Shown here: piece after piece, positions 45,957 to 57,564 of the stretch
Position numbering within the stretch: position 1 is the first letter of the stretch
Layout of the letters: each line of letters begins with the position of its first letter
From: Branchiostoma lanceolatum
Taxonomy: Eukaryota > Chordata > Leptocardii > Amphioxiformes > Branchiostomatidae
Direction: 5' to 3'
Assembly: GCF_035083965.1 (NCBI RefSeq)
Contig: NC_089726.1
Span: 6,887,501-6,951,500, forward strand
DNA: 64,000 nt
Made by a program: the position numbers and the translations under genes
The notes under the pieces: generated by a model
What the model was told of the DNA's origin: nothing
The model's input: the letters and a program-made list of their open reading frames with translations, nothing else
The model's database searches: none

Positions 45957-46424
45957 TCAGAGAACCGATAAACTGAATTGGTGCAGCCTTAGTACAGCCT
46001 GGTTCTGTCGGCTTGATGATTTCACAGCATGTTCACTGCCACGTTCATCAATCGACCCGTTATGTCTGTTCCAGGGAGGCTGAGCAGATTGCCAACGCAG
46101 TGCAGGAAACTGGACTCCCGATTTCTCCACCATCGACAGAATGATTGAAGAGGACATCGGCTTCAAGGAAGGGCTATTATAGGTGCAGACAGGAGGATCC
46201 CCACGGGTATAAGTACAGGCAGCTGTCCACATCAGGAGTAGAAGAATCCCCCAATGGACCCACCCTGCAGCGATGGTCATGTGCAAGATGTTGGAGACAA
46301 CTCTTTTAATTTGCTGGTGAAGCAGAAGTGCTGATGTGACGAAGTGGAATTCTAAGGCTTCCTTCTTCACCTCTGAAGCTGTGTGTGGGACTTTGAACTG
46401 CCAGTGACTGATGCTTTTCTTCAT
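45957..46424 (-). CDS. Candidate exon of an unidentified, possibly secreted protein
   Basis: An open frame of 155 codons (ATG at 46424-46422, stop TGA). The base before the ATG is the end of a textbook acceptor (ten T then CAG), so the frame may start right at an exon edge. Internal Met-49 begins TIAAGWVHWGILLLLMWTAA, which looks like a signal peptide or membrane anchor, followed by TYTRGDPPVCTYNSPSLKP. I recognise no family. It is the longest unexplained open frame in the window; chance is still possible, and the first 48 residues may be untranslated if Met-49 is the start. Confidence 0.33.
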   Translation of the reverse strand: MKKSISHWQFKVPHTASEVKKEALEFHFVTSALLLHQQIKRVVSNILHMTIAAGWVHWGILLLLMWTAACTYTRGDPPVCTYNSPSLKPMSSSIILSMVEKSGVQFPALRWQSAQPPWNRHNGSIDERGSEHAVKSSSRQNQAVLRLHQFSLSVL

Positions 46425-46992
46425 CTGAAAAAAAAAGAGTGTGATAAGTGCTTGAATGCTGCTGGTGTAACTTGTAATGCCAAAATAGCCAAGATTAACA
46501 CGGGAAATTGCAATTTGCAGTATTTTTGATTTTTTTTTAAATTTCTTTTCAAATTTAAGGCATTGTCCGATGTACTTTAATTGATCTCCAAGGAAAGAGA
46601 TGCTGCAATTCTAAGGTAAAGTTCATAATTTTCTTTAAAAAAAAAAAAAAATTTCTTGGGATTCAAGATTTTTCTGAATTTACCTGAATGTGAAAAAACA
46701 ATCTTGGGCAACTGAAAAGCAAGTTACAAGGACCACAAACAACAGTGAAATCTAAAGTAGAGTCGACCACATTGTGTAGTGAATGACGTTCTAATAAACC
46801 AAATTTGACGAAATCCAAGCCTGAGACTCTATCCAAGTAGTAGCTGTGGAAAACCCTTGGAAAAACCTAACAAGGACTGCACACAACAGCTAAAACATTG
46901 TGTAGTGAATGCTGTTCTGCTGAACCAAACTCGGCGGTATCCAAGCCTCTCTATCCAAGTTTACGGTGGCTGTGGGGAGACATTCTGGGACT

Positions 46993-49900
46993 ATGGGTGT
47001 GAAGAGCAGCTCCCTGTACATGCTGGACTGTCGCATGTCCGGACAACACAAACAGACGTGTCTGCCCAGAAAGCCTCCCAACTACAACCACAACTGGACA
47101 GAGCTGCACTACACCGCCAGCCACGGCAACGTGGAGAAACTGAGGGCAGCACTCAGGAAAGGTGGGTCAACAAGGGCTATACTAAATAAAAAAGACTCTT
47201 TGTACACAAGCATTTTACTCCAACATGTGTTTTATTCCAACATTTTGGTGACCGTCTGTGACCTTCCTTACTAATAGGGCAACTCTGACTGGTTCACTTT
47301 GCCCTACAGCTAAGGTGTTGCAAGCTGAGGAAGGTGACATGACTTGTGCAGACGGTCACCGCAATGTTGGTTGAATAAAACACTTCGTTTTCAATTGGCA
47401 AGAGTCTTTTTATTCGGTGACTTACCAACTTGATGAAACTACTTACGAATGGCTAGGCTAGCATGATAGTTCATCTATATAGTCAAAACTTCACAAGAGG
47501 ACCACTCAGGGGACCAATAAAATCTGGCTATGTGGACTGGTGGTCACTATAGACAGGATTCTAATGCTCATGTCGATGAGAAAATGAATCCAAGGGACCA
47601 CCAAAAAGTCACATTGGCCAGGTGGTCTGTATGTAAAGGTGGGCACTTGTACAGGTTTGACTGTAGTACAGAGCTAAAACTTTGTTTAAACACAAAAGGT
47701 TGATACATCAAATTTTCGACAATCATACTGCAGTCTTCTTTGCATTCAAGTGACCAAATTTAGCTTAGCTTAGCTCAGTTCTAGGTCAAAGAATTTAAAA
47801 TGTTTAGACCTCTTAAGTTGACAACTCAATCCAATTTTCCAGGCAGACTGGGGGATATGCATGCAGATGACATTGTACAATCCTTAAGTCAAATCAGCAG
47901 AAATCTTCTGTAGAAATCTTGTTGGGAAATGTACAATGCTGCAGAATCTTTCAGACGACAACTTCATCTGAGATCAAATGTTAAAGGTCCAAAACTAGAT
48001 GTTTACTGCTTTGTCCTTTCAATGATGAGTAATACCTTGATATCAAGAAGTTACCAATGGTTCAAGCACTAGCTGTTCATACACAAGTGTGCCAATCAGG
48101 AACCAAGCATGACTACCTGGCAGTTAAATGTCATATAAAGTGCCACTTCTATAAAGTCAACTGTTTATTTGCATGCATGACCTAGCTATGCCATTCAAAC
48201 ATCAGAAACCTCAAACATCAGTAACTGTTCCATCTTTGCTTCTGACCCTCAAATAGGATAAGTGACCTTCACACATTATGATCCACATAAATGTCTTTTA
48301 CACGACGTATTGACTGGCTTGGCCTAGTTTCATAATAGTGTTATCTGACATATTATCTCGCTGAGTGAAGCATAATCCGGCCATTCCTCAGACATGACTA
48401 CAAATCAGCACTTGACACAAGGGAGACTTGTTTAACCTACTTAGCAGACTAGTTTGATCTATCATGTGTTGGTCTTTTTTGGGCTTACTGTGTGCAGTTT
48501 TCTGATTGTAACCTGTTTCTGACAGACGCCAGCCATAAGCCTGCTGTAACTTGGTACAATCTTAACTGACATACAGAAAATATAAAAGTTCCTTTGTTCC
48601 CAACACCCCTATGTTCGGACACCCCTTTGTTAGAACACCCCTTTGTTACAACACCCCATTGTTCCGACGGCCCAATGTTCTGACACCGGGCCTATATATG
48701 TTCTGACACCCCTATGTTCTGACGCCCCTGTTCCATCACCTATCATGTTCTAACACCCCTATCTTCTGACACCCCTACGTTCCGGCACCCCCTATGTTCC
48801 AACACCCCCTAACCCAAACCCTTACCCTATCGTAGGGATGTCCGAACATAAGGGGTGTCAGAACATAGGGTGTTGGAACATAGGGGTGTCCCCAAAACCA
48901 GCACATATCACAAGCAAAAAAAAAAGCCCAACCCATACACCTACTAAGGCGGCCATACTTGTGCTCCACGGCCCATTCATAACATCCTTAAAACTGGAAA
49001 CAGTTCCAGTTCCTCTTGGATCTGTCATAAGTTATTCATATCCCACTTAAATTGATAATCTGTGCAGGGATTGGATACAGGAACAGGTCGTCAAGTCTTC
49101 AGGGTGTCAATGGCATTACCGGCATAGTGTTGGTATTAATGTGCTAATATCTCCAGGGGGCGCCCGGTAATCACATTAATGGTACTTAAGTGTTTTGAGG
49201 TTCAACAACTATGTGTCGGCGATAAGGAAAAGTGGATTTACATAAATCAGCCTTGAACAACGTCAGGAAACTACGGGAAGTAAGGAAGCTTGCGATGAAA
49301 ACTACCAATTAATAATATTCCAAGGCAATATAATAATTTTGATTTCTGATACATGAAATATGGGTCTGTGGTCTAGCATTGATTTTGAAATATGAAATAC
49401 ATGTAACACCATATACTTTAAATTTGAAAACAACAACTGTAGAAAAACAACCAATAAGGTCATACTCATGTGTTCCAACCCCCCAATGTTCTGACAACCC
49501 TCTTATAACTCTAACATAGGGGACTGTCAGAATGTAAGGGTGTGAGAACAAAGGGGAGTTGGAAAATAGGGGTGTCGGAACATAGGGGTGTCCCTGCCAA
49601 TACCTGCCCAAGGTATTTTTTTCAGAGTAGACAGTTATGATATGAACACAGCCTGTTGGTTTTGCTCGTCTGACAAAATAATAGATACGTTAGAGCTCGG
49701 TATTACGATGCACTTCAAAGAGGAACTTAAAAGAAGAGCAAATTCGTTTTACATCGAGCACTTGGACTGTGATGTCTTTCCTGAAACAATCAGATTTTCT
49801 TCAGTTTTGACAGTCATATGAACACAGCTTACCAATATTGCATGTCTGACAAAATAACAAATGTCACAGCTCGGTTTTATGATGGAGCTCAAAGAGCAAC

Positions 49901-52900
49901 TTAAAAGAAGAGCAAATTCGTTTTACATCGAGCACTTGGACTGCGATGTCTTTCCTGATTACCTTTAACCTTGCAGCTGACAAGTTGAGATGAAGCATGT
50001 ATAAGTTAGAGCCTGCAGGGGGGATGGAAATGTTTCTTGATGCCTGGTGGGATGCAGGAAATCCCCCAGGCAGACGTTCATTACTTATTTACCGCATTAC
50101 GAGTGGCTGGGAACAGCAGCTGAATGCACGATTCGAAGGTGAAAATCTGATAACGGCACATGGCGAAATTAACATATCAATCACCCCATGTATGCATCTT
50201 TGCACCCAGGCAACTGCAAAGCCATGGGGCATGTCATATGTGATATTACTCCAGGATAAAAAAGATGTGCTGAACATGCCTGGAATATCAAATTTCTCGG
50301 GAGAGTTTCTAGCTTATCATATAAAAGAATATGTTTTTGCTATCTGTAATAATAGTAATATGTCAATGCTGCAGAGCTAAAATAGAAGAAGGTAGGCAGA
50401 CAGCACTTCATACAAACTATTACCTTTACCATATTGCCCAACTCTGATCTTCGTCTTTTCTTTAAACAGATGCAATATAACTGAATGCATGCACGAATCT
50501 AACACCGTCTGACAGAGGAGAAGAACATTGGGGGCCGAGAGGAAAACTAAAATATAACTTCATTCCCTTCCTAAAACCATAGTGCAAGCTCAAACTCAGT
50601 TTTCATGTTGGTCTTTCAGCTCAAAAATCATGATTTCTTTTTACATCTGAGAATCATCAGCCTTGTGTGGACCAGGGACAGCCTTCTTCCAACAAACCTA
50701 TGTTCTGATGCCCTGATATTCTGGCACATCTATGTAAGGGTTAGGTTTAGGGGGTGTCAGAACATAGGGGTGTCAGAACATTAGGGGTGTCGAAACATAG
50801 GGGTGTCGGGAACATAGGGGTGTCGGAACGTAGGGGTGTCAGAAAATGGGGGTGTCGGAACAGAGGGGTGTCAGAACATAGGGATGTCAGAACATAGGGG
50901 TGTCGGAACAGAGGGGTGTTGGAACATAGGGGCGTTGGAAAATAGGGGTGTAGGAACTTAAAAGTGTCGGAACGTAGGGCTGTCGGAACATAGGGGTGTT
51001 GGAACATAGGGGTGTTGGAACATAGCGGTGTAGGGACATAGGGGTGTAGGTACATACATGTAGGGGTGTAGGTCTGGAACATAGGGGTGTAGCCGTATGG
51101 CCCTAGTACTATAGACATTTGACATCGAGATTTGTTGTCTCCTTTTTCTACAGGTAACTGTGACGTCAACAAGACGGACTACTACGGGAAGACGGCCCTG
51201 TACTGGGCAGCGTACAAGGGGCACACAGAGTGTGTGGAGGAGCTGATCCTACATGGTGCCATGGTCAACATGCAGTGCAAACACGGCTCCACCCCGCTGC
51301 ATGCTGTAGCCAGCCTGTACCCCGACTGTACAGCGCTACTGGTGCAGGTAAACATGCTGGATCTTAAAAACCACTTTCCTTAGGGCTGCTCCATTTATAG
51401 AGGGGGATAGATTAGACGGCCACTTACAACTCTTGATCATATAGTACTCCTGGTGCAGGTATAAATACTCAGCTGTAAATATGTCTTAGAATCATATTTT
51501 CGATTTAGGTAATGATATCCATTTCTGATCCATTTCCAATTTTGGAAAACTAAATTATCTTTCCTTCACTAACAGTAGAATAAGCAAATTGCTACCGTTT
51601 AAAGAGGGGGATAGATTAGACGGCCACTTGCAACTCTTGATCATATAGTACTCTTGGTGCAGGTATAAATACTCAGCTGTAAATATGTCTTAGAATCATA
51701 TTTTCGATTTAGGTAATGATATCCATTTCTGATCCATTTCCATTTTTGGAAAACTGCATTATTTTTCCTTCACTAACAGTAGAATAAGCAAATTGCTACC
51801 GTTTAAAGAGGGGGATAGATTAGACGGCCACTTACAACTCTTGACCATATAGTACTCTTGGTGCAGGTACAAATACTCAGCTGTAAATATGTCTTAGAAT
51901 CATATTTTCCTTTTAGGTAATGATATCCATTTCTGATCCATTTCCATTTTTGGAGAACTGCATTATTTTTCCTTCACTAACAGTAGAATAAGCAAATTGC
52001 TACCGTTTAAAGAGGGGGATAGATTAGACGGCCACTTACAACTCTTAACCATATAGTACTCTTGGTGCAGGTACAAATACTCAGCTGTAAATATGTCTTA
52101 GAATCATATTTTCCTTTTAGGTAATGATATCCATTTCTGATTCATTTCCATTTTGGGAAAACTGCATTATCTTTCCTTCACTAACAGTAGAATAAGCAAA
52201 TCTCTGTTTAAGCCATAGTCTTCATATATAACACCACGGTGCTGAAATGCCGTCCAGTCAAGGTTGAATTTCCTTCTGTTCAACTTTTTGACATCAAAGT
52301 TCTTATCCCTCATCACATATTGAAGAACATAATGATGTTTTTACTTCTATACAGAACTGCATACAGCTCCAACCAAAAGCTGTATTCTTGTTTCATAAAA
52401 CTGAAAGGAGCGGACAACTGAATATACGTTTCCCGGTGATACAACATAGTAATAAATTATAAGTGATACATGGTGCTGAATTGCCATCCAGTGGAGATCT
52501 CCTTATCATTCTGTTCAAGACATTACTTTTTCATAGTACTTCTTCTATATTGAAGTCAATTCAATCTTCCCATAGATATACCACTGAAAAAATCTCCAGC
52601 CATAAGCTGTATCTTTGATATGGAATTTTCATAATACTGAAAGGACTTGGCAACTTTAGCAAAGTTTTCTTAGTGATACCACAAATGGTAACATCACTGG
52701 TACCACAGTGCTGAAAGGCCATCCAGTGCATAATATTCTACCATTCTAAACAAGACATTGCAAACCTCTGCTTTATCATTCCGTTTTCCAGAATGGTGCC
52801 GATGTGGACGTGCGAGACAAGTGGGGTGTGACACCAATGTACCTGTCTGCCACAGCTGGGCAGCTAGAGTGTCTCAGGATACTGGTGGACACTGGGGCCA

Positions 52901-53847
52901 GGATGACATACAAGAATCAGGTAGGGGAGGATTGTGGGATACTGGGACCAGGATGACATACAAGAATCAGGTAGGGGAGGATTGTGGGATACTGGGGCCA
53001 GGATGACATACAAGACTCAGGTAGGGGAGGATTGTGGGATACTGGGACCAGGATGACATACAAGACTCAGGTAGGGGAGGATTGTGGGCTAGAGGTTACA
53101 TGTTTACCTTAGCATAAGGCTAAGTTGTTATCAAAAATTCCTTTGTGAAATCTAGGATTTTACATGCCTTCGGTTTGCAGTTCAAAAGGGGGGGGTCTTC
53201 TCCATATTGAGGGAAAGTCCTCAAAAATTGTGCTCTGTATTGATGAGCTCTTAATCCATATCTTCTCCAAAATTTAATCACTTCTTTCTTCAGGCAAGGA
53301 CTATCTATCTTTGGAGATACAATTCTTTTGGTGATCATGTGTACAAGATAAACTTCAAACCATCCAACCAACCAATCGATGAACTAACCAAGAAGATGGT
53401 TGCCTGTTGCCCAACACCAGTCTTCTTGATCTTTTCCAAAATCTAATCACTCCATCCTTCAGGCAAGGGCTTGACTCAAATGGAATATCATTGGCCAGGA
53501 GTTAATTGGTTATCTTGTTTACAGCATAACCTATAAACCAATCAAACTTATAGTATACACAAGCTGTTTGACTTGGCAGGTTGCACAAAATCACAATCTT
53601 CTCGTTCTTCCAGAAGACGGGGGAAATTCCCAAGCAGCTGGCAGCGCACAAGGAGTTCTGGAAGTGGCTGCACCACCTGTCCCGTAACCCGTGCAGCCTG
53701 GCGCAGCTGGCGCGGGTGGCCATCCGCAGACACCTGAAGGACCACAGGGAGTGCACCGTCGCCCAGCTGCCCCTCCCGAGGGTCCTCACAGACTATGTCG
53801 CGCTCAAAGAACTCGATCAGTACATCAACAGGAACACCAACAACTGA
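46993..53847 (+). CDS. Ankyrin repeat and SOCS box protein (ASB family)
   Basis: ASB proteins are substrate receptors of Cullin-5/Elongin BC ubiquitin ligases: ankyrin repeats bind the target and the SOCS box binds Elongin BC and Cullin-5. Exons: 46993-47161, 51154-51347, 52792-52920, 53614-53847 (stop TGA), all in phase, 241 aa. Ankyrin repeats begin near residues 34 (NWTELHYTASHGNVEKLRAA), 67 (YGKTALYWAAYKGHTECVEE), 100 (HGSTPLHAVASLYPDCTALL) and 132 (WGVTPMYLSATAGQLECLRI), with a partial fifth (GEIPKQLAAHKEFWKWL). The SOCS box is about 190-226 (CSLAQLARVAIRRHL, then LPLPRVLTDYV); LPLP is the Cullin-5 contact. The start is the first ATG of the open frame; the frame extends upstream only with a GTG at 46966. 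Orthology to a particular vertebrate ASB is not clear. Two introns carry arrays that repeat their own splice donors. Confidence 0.9.
47238..47370. repeat. Palindromic repeat in ASB intron 1
   Basis: CCAACATTTTGGTGACCGTC at the left pairs with GACGGTCACCGCAATGTTGG at the right, and ACCTTCCTTA with TGAGGAAGGT inside. It is a probable small MITE of 133 bases. Confidence 0.65.
47478..47668 (+). repeat. Dispersed palindromic repeat, copy 4
   Basis: AGAGGACCACTCAGGGGACC, ACAGGATTCTAATGCTCATG, CCAAGGGACCACCAAAAAGT and ACAGGTTTGACTGTAGTAC are in the same order as at 34838-35034. It lies in ASB intron 1. Confidence 0.7.
48598..48895. repeat. Foldback minisatellite, array A
   Basis: About a dozen units of CCCCTATGTTCYGACA (48600-48810) are followed by a centre with CTAACCCAAACCCTTACCCT (48808-48827), then units in reverse orientation (TGTCAGAACATAGGG and relatives, 48838-48893). 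It lies in ASB intron 1. Confidence 0.75.
49471..49592. repeat. Foldback minisatellite, array B
   Basis: The left part has TGTTCCAACCCCCCAATGTTCTGACA and the right part has GTGTCGGAACATAGGGGTGTC in opposite orientation, with CTAACATAGGGGACTGTCAG in the middle. Same unit as arrays A and C. Confidence 0.65.
49635..49960 (+). repeat. Direct duplication of about 150 bp with partly open frame
   Basis: ATATGAACACAGC, TCTGACAAAATAA, AGAGCTCGGT and the long block AACTTAAAAGAAGAGCAAAT to GATGTCTTTCCTGA occur at 49635-49785 and again at 49817-49958. The first copy is open for 77 codons (KEELKRRANSFYIEHLDCDV); the second has shifted frame. The origin is unknown. Confidence 0.6.
50697..51097. repeat. 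Foldback minisatellite, array C, about 19 units
   Basis: A short left arm (CCTATGTTCTGATGCCC, TATTCTGGCACATCTATG) meets TAAGGGTTAGGTTTAGGGGG at 50736-50755, then about 19 head-to-tail units of GGTGTCGGAACATAGG run to 51097. It ends about 57 bases before the ASB exon 2 acceptor. Open frames across it encode only period-driven repeats. Confidence 0.8.
51399..52206 (+). repeat. Four tandem copies of a 204-bp unit containing a donor-like copy
   Basis: Copies start near 51399, 51603, 51807 and 52011 (AGAGGGGGATAGATTAGACG) and end AAGCAAATTGCTACCGTTTA. Each carries CTYGGTGCAGGTAYAAATA, closely resembling the end of ASB exon 2 plus its donor (CTACTGGTGCAG/GTAAAC at 51336-51353). Identity between copies is high, so the array is recent. 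Confidence 0.85.
52921..53088 (+). repeat. 50-bp tandem array repeating the ASB exon 3 donor
   Basis: Right after exon 3, units of exactly 50 bases start at 52921, 52971, 53021 and (partial) 53071. Each unit holds GTAGGGGAGG then a copy of the exon's last bases (GGCCAGGATGACATACAAGA and CTCAG), so four CAG/GTAGGG donors stand in a row. Only the first keeps the frame; using a later one inserts a stop after VGEDCGILGPG. Confidence 0.88.
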
Positions 53848-56800
53848 GATCACGCCTCCGAACTCCCAGTTTGTGTCTTGAATGTAAGAAATGTGTAACT
53901 CATGGGTTGAATCAATGAATACATATAATTAAGTGCAATGGACTTGTACAAAAATGTGTTCTCCTGTTGCTCTGAAACTACTGAATGTCTTGATCCTTAC
54001 ATCAAAAGTACTACGGTACTAACAACAACTAAAACATGCAATTCCTGTCTATTTATTAAGTGTAGGGAAACTCTAGGTTTGAGTGAACAGGTGTAAAAGA
54101 GTCGTATGGTAGGTTGTCCAGGTGCTGCATTTTGTTTTTTAAAAAGCTCTAAAAACTGGACATTAATGGCATCAGCAAGAAAATTGACAACAAGTATCCA
54201 TCATGATCAGAGTTAAATTCTGCATCCAATATCAGAAAACTGCGTTCCCTTATAAATTGTTGGTCATCATAACCTACAGCCTTCTCTTGGGCCAACCACC
54301 TTTCATTTTTACAGGCAGAAAATTTGGCAATGTGCAGACTTGTTGGGTTGGAGCCAAACTTGCTCCTTACAAACACATGTCATCTTTCAGCCTTACCAAA
54401 AATCCACTGAACGCCAATCTCTTTTACAAATGCAAATTTACGAGATTTGAAACAGAGATGTACCCCGGAAAACCATCTGATAAGGACTGACACAGTTAGA
54501 GATGTACACAGGATAACCACCTGTCTTCCTGAGAGCTCGCTGTCGGAGGTGAATATTGTATACCATATACACAGCAGTCTAGGCAAGATAAATTATTGAG
54601 CATTCCAACATTTTCTCAGCTGGATGCTGCTTCCATCATCCTTATCTAGGTATAAGGCTGGCCAGATGCAGATGTGCCTGTACCTATTGCATCATCAGTT
54701 CCAAGAAAACGGTCAAACTCAGTAGACAACAAAGGCTGTGGCCAGAATTATATCAAGGAACAAAACGTTTGAGGCTGCTTATGATAAGATGAAGACAGTC
54801 ATTCTCAGCTTAGGTTAGGATAGGCCAAGAAGAATTTTGATGACTGTACATTTGTAGCTATACTACTTAAGATTTCAAAATCTGTACAGTCGCAAATTAA
54901 GCCTGTCAATGCCAGCTAATGGAAGCAGCCATGGTGGTATAATGTGCTAAGCAGCAGTTGGAGTTGAACATCACACAGGTCTCATAGAAAAAGGCAAAGA
55001 TGTACATGTATGAAAATATTTCATTTCAAGGCATCAAACCAATGCTCTGCAGACAGTATGATAATAATAATAATGTCATATGGCCTCCGTCATTAAATAT
55101 TGACAATGGTAACACAACATGTCAATTGTCAGCAGACAGTAAGTCAATTGTCAGACAATAGGTCCAAAGTTAAAATAAAACTTTTCATGGTTTCTTGCAA
55201 TATAATCCAGGACAGAAAGAGAAGACTGCAAATTCTGCAAGGAGAATACAAACACTTGCATACAAGGCCTCATTCTAGATGCACACAAATCTAGCTAAGC
55301 CGAGCCACATGATTCTATATGTACAGGCTTATGCTAACATGGCAAATGTTGAACAATGGACACATGGCCCTCCACTATTTCACAGTAAAATCATTCCACT
55401 CTAAAATCTAAAAAAATGGCCCATTTGAATGGTATATTTTAGCCTTAAAAAATACATCTATCTCAAATACCTAGAAAGTAAAACAATTTGTAGTTCCACA
55501 AGTGGAAATTACAAGGCATCGTTTACATTTGTCTAACATTATGTCTATTTGCTTAATGCATCTTCTTGAAATGTAAATTTATGTCATGATTATATTCCTT
55601 CTATGTGCAATGTAAAGGTACACTGTATCATGTTTAAGCCTACAATGACGGGTGGAAAATGAACATTCACAACAGTAAAGAAACAAGAGTGTCAACTACG
55701 AGGGCTACTTGTAACCACCAATCTGCTTTCATGTTCACCAATGTATGTACATGGCACTAACCAATGTATGATTCCAATCAGTAGTGAGACTGCAGCTATT
55801 AGGATTGGTAAATATACGGCAATAGACATAATCCAATACCTGAAGCAGCAATTTAACCAACTACATGTATCATGTGACTGTGGATGCAGACAATTTTCTG
55901 CTGCATATATAGTTGAAGGTGTAACACATTTCCGACATAAGGCTTGTGACAAAACAACGGTTACATTGAAGACATTGCAGCAAAATCAAAACAAGGTATT
56001 TCCCTGAAAGGGGAGGAAAAACATTACACTAAAAAAGCTGATAGCTAGAACTGATTAAATCATCAGCTAGCTGTGTCTTTATTGTATTATAGAGGATGTG
56101 AATAAATCATGCAATTTTGTAGTTTTGTATTGAATAATTCATACTAATGGCTTGCAGAGACTTGGCACAGACAAGTCTGTGATTGATTTGACTTGTAGTA
56201 ACAAGAATCACTAATGTGCGTCATCTATGTCCTCCTCTTTGATATCAGTGAAAGTATCGAGTTTGAAATGTTTTGTCTGTTGACAACGTCACTACTTTCA
56301 ATGCTACTTGTGCAATATTGTGCTTTATCAAATCAACTATGTATGTAGAATGAACGCAAGACAGGGTGCCAGAGTTTCTCTCTTAAATGTCAAGATTTTA
56401 TTATCATTAAGTATTTTTAGGGATTGCAGACTTATATATGTGTTATAAGACCCATCCAATGTATCATTTCAAAAGTTTTTAAATTAGATACTTTGTACAA
56501 TTGCTTTTGCTTGTCAATGGGTAAAGAAAAGCCCATCACTGCAATATACTTCCAAGTTTGTTTAAGATATCACAGATGTAAACCTTTCAATGCTTTTAAG
56601 ATGTATAAAAATTTCATTTGGACTATTGTACAGGCGTGTGTGAATGTCTGCTAACACAGTTAGGGTATTGATTATCTTCAGTGTTTGGCGACAGAGACAG
56701 AGTGGTCTGGCATTCACATATGTCTGTGTGTCTGCAGCTGGCAATAAAGTACCGTACCGGATCTTTGTACTGACCGTCCATCTGTCATTGTGCGTCGTGC

Positions 56801-56890
56801 TAATGCACTCTACAGAGATTTGGCAAATATTGCGGCATTACTGTAAAAGAATCAAACTAATGGAGTCTGCTGTCTCCCCATATTTTTTCT
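53848..56890. other. Spacer with no recognised gene
   Basis: Includes the ASB 3' UTR at its left end. I see no supported exon. Open frames of 80-90 codons (for example 55741-56007) lack splice sites and family resemblance. Confidence 0.45.
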
Positions 56891-56894
56891 CTTA

Positions 56895-57561
56895 GGCTCT
56901 CTTTACATTATACTTTTGCCGTCAGCGCCACTGGCGTCAGCGCCACTGGCGACAGCGGGAACCCCGTGTAAAGACAATTCCCGTCGACGTAGTCCCGCTG
57001 TCAACAAATTTTCTCCCGTCAGCTTCGAAGCCGTCGCCCGTCAGCACAGCGGGAGTCCCCGTCAACTTCAAACTCCGTCTAAAGAGAATACGTCGGGCTC
57101 GCGTCAGCGGGAGTCAGGGTTTCGGCGATTAGCATAAAGCACGCGTTGATTAGCATACTGTAAGTCTACTTAGATCCCCGGTATATATATAGAGAGAGAG
57201 ATTCGCGGGATCCGCGGCGACTTTTGTGCCGTGCATTCATTTCCCCGCGGATATATTTATCGTACTTGTGCCCCCCTCCCCACATTTACGAGTGATGAGC
57301 ATGGAATATCTACACATAAACAAGGCTTTGCATTGTAGTTTAATACGGGCGGGGAGACGCCGTCTACCGTTGTACAATCATACAATTTTGTTTCTTGCTT
57401 TTGTTATGCTTACGCCCGATACTTTCTACAAGATGGCGAAATGCAAGCACCGCAGGTGTCTGTCAGATTTCCGGGCGGTGTGTCTAGAGACGTCGCGACA
57501 GCGGCCTCCCGACAGCGGGAAATTTCGCCGCTGACGCGAAAAACGTAATGTAAACTGCGCC
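56895..57561. mobile_element. PIF/Harbinger-like non-autonomous element, 667 bp, TTA TSD
   Basis: Ends GGCTCTCTTTACATTA and TAATGTAAACTGCGCC are flanked by TTA at 56892-56894 and 57562-57564. Three-base TTA duplication with GG-starting ends fits PIF/Harbinger. The interior is strikingly CpG- and GC-rich, with repeated CAGCGGGA and CGTCAGCG in both orientations. No transposase is seen. Confidence 0.8.
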
Positions 57562-57564
57562 TTA

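Noticed and set aside
46966-46992. Earlier start for the ASB protein
   Set aside because: The upstream start is GTG; the first ATG is at 46993 and the upstream residues are not ankyrin-like.
50697-51097. A CRISPR array or a repetitive protein gene
   Set aside because: Units are head-to-tail without spacers in a eukaryotic intron, and the open frames exist only because of the period.
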